This document shows, in pieces, positions 54,801 to 63,496 of a DNA stretch of 64,000 nucleotides. The number at the start of each line of letters is the position of its first letter. Positions within the stretch are counted from its first letter, which is position 1. The stretch is from positions 1 through 64,000 of the forward strand of contig JAAYIG010000197.1 of the NCBI GenBank assembly GCA_012523595.1, read 5' to 3'. The position numbers were made by a program, and so were the translations under genes. This stretch comes from Fibrobacter sp. Lineage in GTDB: Bacteria > Fibrobacterota > Chitinivibrionia > Chitinivibrionales > Chitinispirillaceae. Under the pieces are notes generated by a model. The model did not search any database. It saw only the letters and a list, made by a program, of their open reading frames with translations, and was not told where the DNA came from.

Positions 54801-56460
54801 GTCCGTTCCAGGGAATTGTTACCGACTTTATCGAAGGAGTGGAAAGTGAATCAACACTGAACCCGGGGTTACGAACTATCTCCATTCTGTATTGAAAAAA
54901 CCTGGCGTCGCCAGGAAGAAATGCCATCGCAGAACTGTCGTGCATGGAAATCCAGGAATTACTCCTGCACTCCGTCACAGTACGACCGATTCTTATAGAA
55001 TCAAGCATCCTCCAATCTGTCAATGTGGAAACATCCACGATTCCAGGGTAGAATCGAATCGAATCACCTGTGGAAACTGGAAGGGAATCAACCGGGGATG
55101 TCCAGAATCCCCTCTGGAAGCGCACCCCCCTGTACCCAAAAGTTGTTCCCTTCAGATAACCTTGAGCATGGGGACTGCTGCTCCAGGTCACTCCGAAATC
55201 TCCCCAACTGTTTATGACACAGTTAACTGCGGCTTTATAACGATCCACTGTGTCAACCGGCACCTCCGAATTGGAATACACAAATGTCTCTGCTGCTCCC
55301 AGCACCCCCTCGGAAACAGGATACCTGAACCCCTCAATTGAGGCCACACCGTCGTTATTGAGATCCCCCTTTACAGCTATTAATAAAAAATTCGAATTGG
55401 ATGATGCGGCACAATACCGGGCTCCCGCTGTGTTGCTTATCTGATCGGGAATTAAATTGACAACTCCATTGTCAATCTCAAGCTGATGCATCAGAATCCC
55501 GCTGCTGTTCCAGAACACAACCGCAAACTTCCCCTCTCCATAGGGTGCCACCCCTGCATCATCGTAAAATGAAAAACGGCTGTCACCTGCTTTTTCCGCA
55601 AAAGCACCCGAAGGGCCACCATCGAGATTCCTGCTGAAAAAGCGGTAATTAAGATACTTGTCACTGCTCGGCTTTCCCCTTGTCCATATTACCAGAACAT
55701 TGCCATACCCATCATAGGAAACAGAGCTGTTAAGAAGATACATCCCATCACTTCCGGTTTCCGAGGTCACCTCGACACTACCCGCTACCTTAAGCGTGTT
55801 CCCGGAAGAATAGATTTTTCTGAGCATTACCTTATTGGCATCGACACTGTTCACAACCAGGAAAGTATCTTCCTCCATGTGACATTGGGATGGAAAAAGC
55901 CATCCGCTGTTAATCACCGAATCAACAGCAAGACTGCAAACCCCGTTATGAAGCATCAGTGAACGTTTGGTGATATTTTCTCTATTTACAAAAGATATCA
56001 GTGTACCACTCTCCCCCTTGTCTGCGTGCAGATAGCAGTCCAGCGGTGCTTTTATTTCACAGAATTTCCTGGGAGCAAGAGCCGTGGCGCTTGTGGTGTT
56101 AAGCTTTACTTCTGTACAGAAAACATATCTGTCAAGTGAGTCTATATAGAAAAAGTAGAAGGTATCAGAAGCCCCGGCAGTTATATCTGTGTAGTTTAAT
56201 ACTTTTGCCCCGGCTGGGACAGAATCACCGAAGAGCTTTATTGTCTCCCTGTATTTAACAGCCAGGCCGATTCCACTGTCCGTGATGGTTATATTGGAAT
56301 CATTGACTCCATCATTACTGACAATAAAATCAGAACGCACATAATTTCCGCAGTAGGCGGAAAATGCTATCAGCAGAACAGCAGCCGCAATTGCCGATAA
56401 AGCAGGCTCAGCCTTTCTGCGATTGCACTTTTCTGATAAACCCCTGCTGCGATACATCAT
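51868..56460 (-). CDS. large secreted protein (1530 aa) with Ig-like repeats and FlgD-like C-terminus
   Basis: An N-terminal signal anchor (residues about 20-38, ALSAIAAAVLLIAFSAYC) follows a basic stretch. Residues about 40-450 are beta-rich and possibly propeller-like. The central region is a series of Ig-type folds. Three SbsA/Big_5-like repeats (about 1035-1430) each start like PEDGTVVKDSFPRVTLRFSE, and a Ca-binding-like DNDGDG lies in the second. The last 100 residues resemble the FlgD Ig or type-IX-like sorting domain (TYPNPYKPG, NSGLYLYSIS). The start overlaps fliJ by 53 bases, so it belongs to the flagellar transcript, in the position often used by fliK/flgD. Confidence 0.75.
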   Translation of the reverse strand: MMYRSRGLSEKCNRRKAEPALSAIAAAVLLIAFSAYCGNYVRSDFIVSNDGVNDSNITITDSGIGLAVKYRETIKLFGDSVPAGAKVLNYTDITAGASDTFYFFYIDSLDRYVFCTEVKLNTTSATALAPRKFCEIKAPLDCYLHADKGESGTLISFVNRENITKRSLMLHNGVCSLAVDSVINSGWLFPSQCHMEEDTFLVVNSVDANKVMLRKIYSSGNTLKVAGSVEVTSETGSDGMYLLNSSVSYDGYGNVLVIWTRGKPSSDKYLNYRFFSRNLDGGPSGAFAEKAGDSRFSFYDDAGVAPYGEGKFAVVFWNSSGILMHQLEIDNGVVNLIPDQISNTAGARYCAASSNSNFLLIAVKGDLNNDGVASIEGFRYPVSEGVLGAAETFVYSNSEVPVDTVDRYKAAVNCVINSWGDFGVTWSSSPHAQGYLKGTTFGYRGVRFQRGFWTSPVDSLPVSTGDSIRFYPGIVDVSTLTDWRMLDSIRIGRTVTECRSNSWISMHDSSAMAFLPGDARFFQYRMEIVRNPGFSVDSLSTPSIKSVTIPWNGQPIIEGIDSLRTGKKRYPTISFGDTVYMHSRSDSALLYVNLFDYNNEDTLTLSTAFPAVKQSLSVVSQSGFDTVLTLLPLERSDTAVICTLNAVDNQGWKAVSKTLTLFGRNSVPSINASMVFTSPLGKRDTIELGKPSRYDLQEDDSLEFFYSVSDTNDQVLVRGFIELGSREKSFRVDSVGMGEQGRYVIRGDTLSIVDSFTVSVVARDPDTSILCVTRIRINHSPRIIGLKVGGRSVSDGEVLRAVPGNGITIQTTVSDTDCTFWDTLTYRFVNRDSTYSSRLTGNSFSHQYRPERGDSLLTVICSDIFGRSDTLRFSVRYPWFSIDTTHYLSAIDSLSNAASLIVGSGEKDTIDLPLLNSGTDTMHVTGIVFKGNSSRWLSVVIPQDSQDVVFTSENSSGFKPLLLPPYQPLTCSFIFSVERLLGDGILSDTVILFTSDPRHPSDTIPVFLEYNDLPRVISVNPDFIANVPYKPLGKRLLYRFPPHATIQISFSEPMDTALTRSGVHLCSVLDREFTGKDDPIGYNYTWSQNNTRLNLTPSYQKASPRFGFFPPEGLFIPTDSLEVVMTVDLTDVARTSQGPNRLDINNDFRRDSTGQQKRGMRVDSIGFSLLGIIPRPDSVLGLKPSITLVFSSPVYASSIDTSHKNNRFLRVHSRYSGSAPLSFDSIGISSNRVTFRIAERLFYNDSMWCTYRGVSARDLMGFPADNDGDGIPSTLFDSSSTLEDVKWSYKVKGIEIVDVTPEDGTVVKDSFPRVTLRFSERILPGTIDSDTLPSNRSFIFSTLYSSERSGFSSIEFSRDSFSVTIQPKVSYFSGDVINCTFSGFASDYRYGRSVNLPADTVSVFSKRDWQYYSTNMGFYTYPNPYKPGKDPRHCRNSGPCGIWFKNLHNLRPSSTDLRIKIYNINAHPVFDSHKAGERIHLEPGNSLFKPQWFWDTRNQAGELVNSGLYLYSISNMKGKVLIKGKLIIVR

Positions 56461-56866
56461 CTACAAAACTCTGTTCCTCGGTACGATATTCCTTTTTCCA
56501 TTCCGCAAGCCTGCGTTCCTTCACCAGCTCTATGGCCCGGCGGTCCCTGGTTGCTGTAACCAGCGTCTTGCGGACTCTGGCCATCTCCCCCCTTATTTCA
56601 TCCACCTTTTTTCCAGCCTGAAGCAAGTCTTCTTTCAGCTTGAAACGATAGGAGACAGAATGACGCAGCATCATTATACTCTCATTTGATACACGCCTTT
56701 CCCTCTCGGAATTCTGAAGTTCCTTCAACTGGTCATGGATACTGTTCACTTTCCTCTGAGCCTCAATATACTGACGGTTTTTCTCAGCGAGGCGCAGCTT
56801 TATCTCATCCTCCTTACGTTTACGGATATCAAGAAGAGTGTCAAGACGGAACCTGAATTTTTTCAT
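56408..56866 (-). CDS. fliJ: flagellar export protein FliJ
   Basis: 152 aa, entirely coiled coil, beginning MKKFRFRLDTLLDIRKRKED, the FliJ-family start. FliJ is the central stalk in the FliI ATPase ring and promotes escort of export chaperones. It follows fliI directly: the fliI stop and the fliJ start share one base at 56866. Its end overlaps the large secreted-protein gene. Confidence 0.9.
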   Translation of the reverse strand: MKKFRFRLDTLLDIRKRKEDEIKLRLAEKNRQYIEAQRKVNSIHDQLKELQNSERERRVSNESIMMLRHSVSYRFKLKEDLLQAGKKVDEIRGEMARVRKTLVTATRDRRAIELVKERRLAEWKKEYRTEEQSFVDDVSQQGFIRKVQSQKG

Positions 56867-58194
56867 CAGCTTATCCCCACAGCTCTGACCAGTTCAATAA
56901 GATTCCTGTTGCTCTCCTCAAATTCAGACTTCTCATTTCGATCCTGGCGTAAAAATTCATTGAGAGGACCGTTCAATTTAATGGCCTTATCAACTCTTTC
57001 ACTGCTTCCGGCAGCATAAGCTCCAATCTGAATCAGATCCTCATTTTCCCTGTAAGCAGCCATGTAGTCCTTTACCATAGTACTTATTTTGGACTGTGCT
57101 CCGCTTATCACATCCGGCATGCACCTGGAAATGCTCTCCAGAACATCGATTGCAGGGAAATGATTTTTGTGAGCCAGTTTACGCGAAAGAACAATGTGAC
57201 CATCAAGAATACTTCGCGCAGCATCGGCTATGGGCTCATCCATGTCGTCTCCTTCCACCAGCACTGTAAAAAGACCGGTAATGGAGCCCTTTTCAGATGT
57301 CCCCGCACGCTCCAGGAACTGAGGAAGCATGGAGAAAACAGATGGAGTATAGCCCTTTGTTGCAGGTGGCTCTCCAATAGCAAGCCCAATCTCCCGCTGT
57401 GCCATCGCAAGCCGGGTCACAGAATCTACCAGTAAAAGAACATCTTTACCAAGATCCCGGAAATACTCCGCTATTGAGGCCGCAATCATGGCGCCCTTTA
57501 TCCTGATCAGCGCAGGCTGATCCGATGTAGCCGTGACCACTACCGAACGGGCAAGCCCTTCCTCACCAAGATCCCTCTCCAGAAACTCCCGCACCTCTCT
57601 TCCCCGCTCACCTATCAGGGCGATAACATTTACATCTGCCCTGCAGTTTCTGGCCATCATCCCAAGAAGCACGCTTTTTCCCACACCGCTTCCTGCAAAG
57701 ATCCCCATCCGCTGGCCTTTGCCGATCGTAATAAGAGAATCTATGGCCCTGATACCCGTATGGAATGGCTGGGAGATTCTCTTTCGCTGAAGTGGATTGG
57801 GAATAGAGGAGAAGATCGAACGATAACACTCAGCCTTTATCGCTCCTTTTCCATCAAGAGGATTTCCAAGCCCATCGAGCACCCTTCCCAGCAATTGACG
57901 CCCCGCCCCCACCATCAGAGGACGCTTGGTTCCCTCAACTGTCAATCCAGCATGAATTCCCTCGATAGGCCCCAGGGGCATCAGAAGTGTACGGTCCCGG
58001 CGAAAACCAACCACCTCTGCCCGGCCCACCTCTTCCCCGTTCTTCTCGATAAGACACAGATCTCCCACCGATGCAGCAGGACCGGTCGACTCTATAAGAA
58101 GACCGATCACCTCTGCAATCTTTCCATGCACCCTGATCGGTTCCGCATTGGTAACGGCATTTAAATAAGGCTGGATTCTTAACTGAAGATTCAT
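56866..58194 (-). CDS. fliI: flagellum-specific ATP synthase FliI
   Basis: 442 aa. The F1-beta-like ATPase energises type III export. Walker A reads GIFAGSGVGKS, Walker B is in VLLLVDSVTRLAMAQREIGLA, and GEPPATKGYTPSVFSMLPQFLERAG is highly conserved. It acts on the cytoplasmic side of the export gate with FliH and FliJ. The start lies 53 bases after fliH. Confidence 0.95.
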   Translation of the reverse strand: MNLQLRIQPYLNAVTNAEPIRVHGKIAEVIGLLIESTGPAASVGDLCLIEKNGEEVGRAEVVGFRRDRTLLMPLGPIEGIHAGLTVEGTKRPLMVGAGRQLLGRVLDGLGNPLDGKGAIKAECYRSIFSSIPNPLQRKRISQPFHTGIRAIDSLITIGKGQRMGIFAGSGVGKSVLLGMMARNCRADVNVIALIGERGREVREFLERDLGEEGLARSVVVTATSDQPALIRIKGAMIAASIAEYFRDLGKDVLLLVDSVTRLAMAQREIGLAIGEPPATKGYTPSVFSMLPQFLERAGTSEKGSITGLFTVLVEGDDMDEPIADAARSILDGHIVLSRKLAHKNHFPAIDVLESISRCMPDVISGAQSKISTMVKDYMAAYRENEDLIQIGAYAAGSSERVDKAIKLNGPLNEFLRQDRNEKSEFEESNRNLIELVRAVGIS

Positions 58195-58247
58195 TTCTGT
58201 GCGTCGTTTACCGGAGAGAATAATTAATTATACCTGAAAAAGCACTA

Positions 58248-59126
58248 TCAGGAATTATCAGCCAAATCAACAGTCCGGGGATCCCTCAGTGAAGAGTTGA
58301 TATTCTCCCAGACACTCTCAACCAATCCGGAAATCTCCTCAAACTGCACTCCCAGACGGGCATCGACTACACCGGAATTGGACTCTATGATGCATCCACC
58401 TCTTGACACCCGCTCATCACTCTCCACACTCACGTTTTTAAGGCTCTCCGCAACAGGAACCCAGAAATCCTTCCTGCCGGAAACTGTCTCGAAATCATCG
58501 GGTGAAACCCTCACAACAAGCCGCTCACGATCACCAATATATGTCAGAGCCTTTTTAAGCACCGACAGAATGATATTCTGATTTACAGTCACTTCAGTGG
58601 AAATTACCTTCCTCACCATCTCACAGCAGAGACGGAGAAGTAAGTGCTCTGAACCTGAAAAAACAGTCCTCCTCGATTCATCAAACTGACGTATAATTGA
58701 CTCGATTTTCTGCTGCAGTTGATCGATCTTCTTCTCGTAAACCTCAGTTGTCTCCTCACGTCCCCTGGCGAGTCCCTCCTCAAGCCCCTCAGTACGCCCC
58801 TTTACAAAAGCGGCCTGCACCGCCTGACGGGCTGACTCCTTCTGCTTTTCGAGCCTCCCCTCCAGATCAATCACCTTTTTCTCAAGCTCAAGAATCCTCT
58901 GCTCATCCTCACTAAGCACCCTTGACTTTCGCTCCGGAGTATCAAACTCCTCCGCAGCAGGAGAATAAACAGAAAAATTCCTCTCCTGTTCCGTATTTTT
59001 ACGCAGTATTTTGCGTAACCCCACAGTGGCAGGATCCTTTGATTTGAGGATATTATCGATAAAAGAGGATACCTCCTCCCGGGAAAGAGATCCTGTGTTC
59101 ATGTGAGAATTTCCCATATCAGACAA
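58248..59126 (-). CDS. fliH: flagellar assembly protein FliH
   Basis: 292 aa. A central coiled coil (residues 70-160, ILELEKKVIDLEGRLEKQKE) is followed by the FliH/HrpE C-terminal domain (LCCEMVRKVISTEVTVNQNIIL to RGGCIIESNSGVVDARLGVQ). It regulates FliI and links the export ATPase to the C ring. It overlaps the fliG end by 8 bases. The longer than usual N-terminus is typical of non-enteric FliH. Confidence 0.92.
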   Translation of the reverse strand: MSDMGNSHMNTGSLSREEVSSFIDNILKSKDPATVGLRKILRKNTEQERNFSVYSPAAEEFDTPERKSRVLSEDEQRILELEKKVIDLEGRLEKQKESARQAVQAAFVKGRTEGLEEGLARGREETTEVYEKKIDQLQQKIESIIRQFDESRRTVFSGSEHLLLRLCCEMVRKVISTEVTVNQNIILSVLKKALTYIGDRERLVVRVSPDDFETVSGRKDFWVPVAESLKNVSVESDERVSRGGCIIESNSGVVDARLGVQFEEISGLVESVWENINSSLRDPRTVDLADNS

Positions 59127-60216
59127 CTATATCTTCCTCTCCACCACGACCACTGATAATAATCTCGCCCTCTTCCTCCAGACGACGCACAATGTCCACA
59201 ATTCTCTGCTGGACCTCCTCCACATCCTTCAGACGGATGGGTCCCATGTACTCCATATCCTCCTTGATCATCTCCGCTGCCCGGGAAGACATATTGCGGA
59301 AGAATTTCTCCTGAAGCTCCTCCGATGCACCTTTCAGAGCCATTGACAAATCCTTGGTATCGATCTCCTTGAGCACTCTCTGCATCGAACGGTCGTCCAG
59401 AAGAAGAACATCCTCGAACACAAACATGAGATTCTTGATCTCGGTTGCCAGTTCAGGATTTTCTCTCTCCAGATTACCAAGGATATTCTTCTCTGCTCCC
59501 CTGTCAACATTATTGAGCACCTCGGCAACCGCCTTGACACCACCGATCTCGGATACATCTCCACCGAAGAGCGATTTTATCTGACTCACAAGCACCTCTT
59601 CCACATGATCAAGAGTCTCAGGAGAGATGCTCTCCATGGTAGCAATTCGGGTTGCTACATCCACCTGGAGCTCCTGGGGAAGCGCAGAGATTATAGGAGC
59701 GGCATTCTTGGGCTCCATGTGCGCAAGGAGCAGAGCAATTGTCTGAGGATGCTCTTTCTGAATGAAATTGACAATCTGCTTGGGATCGATATTCTCCAGA
59801 AGGTTGAATCCTGTGGTTCTGATTGTCTGCTGAACTTTCTCCAGAATCTCCTTTGCCTTGCGGGGACCAAGCGCAGACTCAAGAATCTCCCGCGCATAAT
59901 CTATACCCCCCTGGGTAATATACTGGTGTGCCAAAGCGATATTATGAAACTCTTCAAGCACAAGTTCCCTGGCTTCAGGTGAAATATTATCCAGACGTGC
60001 AATCTCAGTTGACAATCGTTCGACTTCGGCTTCCTCGAGATTCTTGAAAATCTGAGATGATGCCGAAGAACCGAGAGCAACCATTACTATTGCGGCTTTG
60101 GTAGGTCCGGGGATGGAATCTATATCCACAGAGTTTGAAGAATTGGGATCGTATTTTTCCCGGTAAAAACCGGTCTTGTCCGCCCCACCACCACCTTCAT
60201 TTTTTACAGCAGGCAT
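59119..60216 (-). CDS. fliG: flagellar motor switch protein FliG
   Basis: 365 aa with an N-terminal extension of about 35 residues before GPTKAAIVMVALGSS. The middle EHPQTIALLLAHM motif and the C-terminal charged torque helix (VFEDVLLLDDRSMQRVLKEID) are complete. It binds FliF and MotA and sets the rotation direction. A strong hairpin lies in the 106-base gap upstream. Confidence 0.95.
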   Translation of the reverse strand: MPAVKNEGGGGADKTGFYREKYDPNSSNSVDIDSIPGPTKAAIVMVALGSSASSQIFKNLEEAEVERLSTEIARLDNISPEARELVLEEFHNIALAHQYITQGGIDYAREILESALGPRKAKEILEKVQQTIRTTGFNLLENIDPKQIVNFIQKEHPQTIALLLAHMEPKNAAPIISALPQELQVDVATRIATMESISPETLDHVEEVLVSQIKSLFGGDVSEIGGVKAVAEVLNNVDRGAEKNILGNLERENPELATEIKNLMFVFEDVLLLDDRSMQRVLKEIDTKDLSMALKGASEELQEKFFRNMSSRAAEMIKEDMEYMGPIRLKDVEEVQQRIVDIVRRLEEEGEIIISGRGGEEDIVV

Positions 60217-60254
60217 AAGTCTTATCCCGGAAATCGGTTTCTAAAAGGATTGCA

Positions 60255-60278
60255 CGGTCACCCTGAAACAGGTGACCG
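60255..60278 (-). promoter_or_regulatory. strong intercistronic hairpin between fliF and fliG
   Basis: CGGTCACC (60255-60262) and GGTGACCG (60271-60278) form a perfect 8-bp stem with an 8-base loop, in the longest gap of the flagellar operon. There is no T-run on the minus strand. It may set transcript processing or relative fliF/fliG dosage. Confidence 0.6.
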
Positions 60279-60322
60279 CATTTCTGAGCAAATTATATAA
60301 CTCCTTGTGGCGTCTTTCAAGC

Positions 60323-61867
60323 TCAGCGTTTCTTTTTCTTGTTTGGATTCACCGGCTCTGAAAGCCATTGACGAATTATAGCGGCGATATTCACAGGTTC
60401 CTCGCGGGTAAGCATTTCCACCCGCTCCAGAATCTCAGAACTGCGGCGCATGTCTTCAGGAAGCTCCTGCGTCACAGGTTCCTCTACCCCAAACTTCTCC
60501 AGTGCCGGAACAGGCGGGTTCATTGCATCAGCAATGGTCCGGGCCAGATACCTGAGAAATATCAGGAACAAAATAGCGATGAAGAATATCAAACTGTATT
60601 TGGCAATTGCAGTATAAAGCTCCCATTTCTCCCTGGAACGCATCTCCTGCTGCTCTTTTCTGAGGAACTCATTGTCAAACTGCACATTTGAAACTGTAAT
60701 CTGATCCCCGCGGGTCAGATCGTACCCAACCGCATTTTTCACCAGATCCTCTATGTTCTGAAGCTCCTCTGCGCTGCGGGGCTTAAAAACACTCTTCTGT
60801 TCCTTATCAACATCATACCTGCCGTCAACAGCAACAGAAATTGTAAGCCGCTTGACATTTCCAACTTCCTGTACCAGGCGCTGCACGGTTTTGTCAATCT
60901 CGTAATTGATAAGCGACCGCTCCTTCTGGTTGTCACCATCAGGAGCATTTTTCTTAGACTCCTCAATTCGCTCTTCTGAGCGGATAACACGGCTCTCCGG
61001 ATCGTACTTCTCAAGCGTCTGTTCAACCCTGTCAAAATCAAGATCACAGGCAACCTTTACATAAGCTTTCGACGGACCAAGGACATTGGTCAGTATCTGA
61101 TTAGCCTTGCCCTCAATATAACGCTCCACATTCTGCTGAAGCTCCATATTTCTGGAGCCGGCCAGAGCCTCTGTGTCCTCTCCGAACGGATTGGAAAGAA
61201 GCTTCCCCCCGTAGTCAATTACAGATATATTCTCAGGTTTAAGACCATCAACACTCGATGAGATAAGATGGGTTATTCCCCTGATCTGACCCTTGCCAAG
61301 CTCCCTGCCGTGCGCACACTTGACAACTACAGATGCCTTGGCGTCCTTCTGCTGATCAAGGAAAATTGTGGGTTCTGGAATTACGATGTGCACCCGGGCA
61401 CTCTTTACTTCGTCAAGACCCTCTATCGTCCTCTGTATCTCCCCCTCCAGCGCTCTTCTGGCATTAAGCTTCTGAACATAATCGGTCATGCCGAAATTAG
61501 CTTTGTCAAAAAGCTCATATCCAAGGCCCCGTTTCCTGGGCAGTCCCTCCCTGGCAAGCGCCATTCTTATTTCGTACAACTGTTTGACATCTACGGTAAT
61601 GGTGCGGCCGTTGTTTTCAAGCTTGTACTTGTAGTTACCCTTCTGAAGCTGTTCGGTAATCGATGCCGCCTCTTCCAGATCAAGATCAGAGTACAGTACC
61701 TTGAACCCAGACTCGTGTCTTGAGCCACTCGATGACCACACAAGGAGCCCGGCCATGCCAAGCACCATAAAAGCTATCAGAGATGTGGTTACTATTTTTT
61801 GCTGTAAAGATAACCTGCGCCAGATCGCAGACAACTGCATTATGAGCTGTTTGAAAAACTCAGGCAT
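60323..61867 (-). CDS. fliF: flagellar M-ring protein FliF
   Basis: 514 aa. TM1 is at about residues 24-46 (IVTTSLIAFMVLGMAGLLVW) and TM2 at about 437-460. The periplasmic ring-building motifs lie between them (GYELFDKANFGMTDYVQKLN, ARVHIVIPEPTIF), and the cytosolic FliG-binding tail ends the protein. It forms the MS ring. AAGGGGAGAAC is the ribosome binding site, and a small GGCGG/CCGCC hairpin precedes it. Confidence 0.95.
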   Translation of the reverse strand: MPEFFKQLIMQLSAIWRRLSLQQKIVTTSLIAFMVLGMAGLLVWSSSGSRHESGFKVLYSDLDLEEAASITEQLQKGNYKYKLENNGRTITVDVKQLYEIRMALAREGLPRKRGLGYELFDKANFGMTDYVQKLNARRALEGEIQRTIEGLDEVKSARVHIVIPEPTIFLDQQKDAKASVVVKCAHGRELGKGQIRGITHLISSSVDGLKPENISVIDYGGKLLSNPFGEDTEALAGSRNMELQQNVERYIEGKANQILTNVLGPSKAYVKVACDLDFDRVEQTLEKYDPESRVIRSEERIEESKKNAPDGDNQKERSLINYEIDKTVQRLVQEVGNVKRLTISVAVDGRYDVDKEQKSVFKPRSAEELQNIEDLVKNAVGYDLTRGDQITVSNVQFDNEFLRKEQQEMRSREKWELYTAIAKYSLIFFIAILFLIFLRYLARTIADAMNPPVPALEKFGVEEPVTQELPEDMRRSSEILERVEMLTREEPVNIAAIIRQWLSEPVNPNKKKKR

Positions 61868-61891
61868 GTTCTCCCCTTGTGCTCTTTATCA

Positions 61892-61911
61892 AGGCGGCTT
61901 CCCCTCCGCCT
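61892..61911 (-). other. small hairpin between fliE and fliF
   Basis: AGGCGG (61892-61897) pairs with CCGCCT (61906-61911) with an 8-base loop, in the 48-base gap before fliF. Confidence 0.4.
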
Positions 61912-61915
61912 CTCC

Positions 61916-62215
61916 TTACAATCTGATCCTCATTATTTCCTGGTAAGCGTCCATGACCTTGTTCCTGATCTCCATCATCATGTTAAAAGCCACATTCGCT
62001 TCCTCAACACTGCTCATCACCTGATGAACATCTGTAATCTCTCCAGCAGCCATCTTCTGTATCGACTGGTCCGCCTTCTTCTGCATCGCATTGACATCAC
62101 TGAGAAAATTCTGAAACGTCTCCTTAAAAGACGCACCGCTTTTCTGCTTTGCACCCGGAGCCTTTTCAATGGAACCACCCGACTGAATCGGGCCAATGGA
62201 ATTGATCTGGTTCAT
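61916..62215 (-). CDS. fliE: flagellar hook-basal body protein FliE
   Basis: 99 aa. It shows the FliE pattern FKETFQNFLSDVNAMQKKADQSIQKMAAGE followed by DVHQVMSSVEEANVAFNMMMEIRNKVMDAYQEIMRI. FliE connects the MS ring to the rod. It starts 36 bases after the 77-aa gene. Confidence 0.93.
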   Translation of the reverse strand: MNQINSIGPIQSGGSIEKAPGAKQKSGASFKETFQNFLSDVNAMQKKADQSIQKMAAGEITDVHQVMSSVEEANVAFNMMMEIRNKVMDAYQEIMRIRL

Positions 62216-62251
62216 TTATGTCTCCTGTTATACAGGTATAGTCTACATCTA

Positions 62252-62485
62252 TTATGCATAGGCGTCAAACAATCCGCCAAGAATTCTTCCCTTTTCCCTC
62301 GGCTCAGCAGTGGAAAATGACACCCCCCTTGAGGGAACTGCCGCTGCAGGTATGGTCTTTTCCCGTTCAGGAGCGGAAACACGCTCCCCCCGCACCACAA
62401 ATCCACTGTTGCGCAGACGTGCTTCCTGCGTCAATTTCATAAACTGAGCCCACGCATCCCTGTTTCCAACCGCTTGAGTATTCAC
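62252..62485 (-). CDS. 77-aa hypothetical gene inside the flgC-fliE gap
   Basis: Not recognised. It lies in the operon direction, 18 bases after flgC and 36 bases before fliE, so it should be translated. The N-terminal AWAQFMKLTQEARLRNSGFV could form a helix, the middle is low complexity, and the end reads KGRILGGLFDAYA. It could be a small rod or export accessory protein, but no such function is established. Confidence 0.6.
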   Translation of the reverse strand: MNTQAVGNRDAWAQFMKLTQEARLRNSGFVVRGERVSAPEREKTIPAAAVPSRGVSFSTAEPREKGRILGGLFDAYA

Positions 62486-62503
62486 CTTCTACCGCCTCCC
62501 GCT

Positions 62504-63010
62504 CTACAACTGCAACGCCTGATTGTACATACCCTTCAGGGCGTTAAAAGCTGTAACATTGGCCTCATAAGCCCTGGTTGCAGCTATCATATCTGTCATC
62601 TCCTCAACTACATTTATGTTAGGCATAGCCACATACCCGCTTTCATCCGCATCAGGATGAGATGGATCGTATACCATCCTGGGCGGACGCGAATCTTCCC
62701 TGATCTCAGCCACATTTACCCCATTACCGAAAAACCGCTCATCACGAGGGAAATTCTCCGCCGGTACAGGCAGATGCTTATCGTTACTTACCATTCCGCT
62801 AAGCCCCGGCTGTTTGTTAAGCAAACGTACATCCCTGCTGTCACTGTCAGCCGTAAATACTACGAACTGACGGCGGTAGGGCCCTCCCTTGTCTGTCCTG
62901 GTAGTCTCCATATTGGCCAGATTCGAGGAAATTGCATTCTGCCTTATCCTCTGCGCTCTCATTCCCGATGCACTGATCTGAAAACCCGAAAAAATCCCCG
63001 ATAACGGCAT
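62504..63010 (-). CDS. flgC: flagellar proximal rod protein FlgC
   Basis: 168 aa. The N-terminus FQISASGMRAQRIRQNAISSNLANMETTRT is the FlgBCEFGK family start. The C-terminus has GYVAMPNINVVEEMTDMIAATRAYEANVTAFNALK. It builds the rod with FlgB. It lies 20 bases after flgB. Confidence 0.95.
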   Translation of the reverse strand: MPLSGIFSGFQISASGMRAQRIRQNAISSNLANMETTRTDKGGPYRRQFVVFTADSDSRDVRLLNKQPGLSGMVSNDKHLPVPAENFPRDERFFGNGVNVAEIREDSRPPRMVYDPSHPDADESGYVAMPNINVVEEMTDMIAATRAYEANVTAFNALKGMYNQALQL

Positions 63011-63030
63011 ATTTCACCTCTGGTCAATTG

Positions 63031-63450
63031 TTATTGAAGTGACTTCCCCTGGATCGCGGCGTTAAGCTTCTTGAAAACCCCCTGCCCAAAACGAACCGCG
63101 TAATTGTACGTAATCTGAGTCTCTGCAAGCTTGGCCATCTCCATGTCGATATCCACATTGTTCACCCCGCTTGGAAGAGTAGGATCGTATGGATGATATG
63201 CCTCGGCATTTACTCCACTTAAATCCTTTCTCCCCATCGCCAGATGCTTCTCATCGGTGCGCGTACCCTTGAGCTTTGTACGGTCTAAAGCACTTCTGAG
63301 TTCCTCTTCAAAAGCAACCTCAACCCGACGGTACCCGGGAGTATTTACATTGGCAATATTGTTTGCGATCACTCTCCCCCGCAGCATCGCAGTATCCATC
63401 ATTTTTTGCGTAAGAGGAAGATTGGTCCGGGATAACATCTCACCCAGCAT
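63031..63450 (-). CDS. flgB: flagellar proximal rod protein FlgB
   Basis: 139 aa. RVIANNIANVNTPGYRRVEVAFEEEL is the rod-protein N-terminal signature, and VDIDMEMAKLAETQITYNYAVRFGQGVFKKL the C-terminal one. It is the first gene of the flgB-flgC-orf77-fliEFGHIJ operon. AAGGAACTGAAA precedes the ATG, and a perfect sigma-54 promoter lies 47-62 bases upstream. Confidence 0.95.
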   Translation of the reverse strand: MLGEMLSRTNLPLTQKMMDTAMLRGRVIANNIANVNTPGYRRVEVAFEEELRSALDRTKLKGTRTDEKHLAMGRKDLSGVNAEAYHPYDPTLPSGVNNVDIDMEMAKLAETQITYNYAVRFGQGVFKKLNAAIQGKSLQ

Positions 63451-63496
63451 TTTCAGTTCCTTTTCCAGTGAGAAATTGTTTTCGCATAAGATTCAA

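Noticed and set aside
62474-63004. 176-aa plus-strand frame
   Set aside because: It is the antisense shadow of flgC, with no ribosome binding site or recognisable domain.
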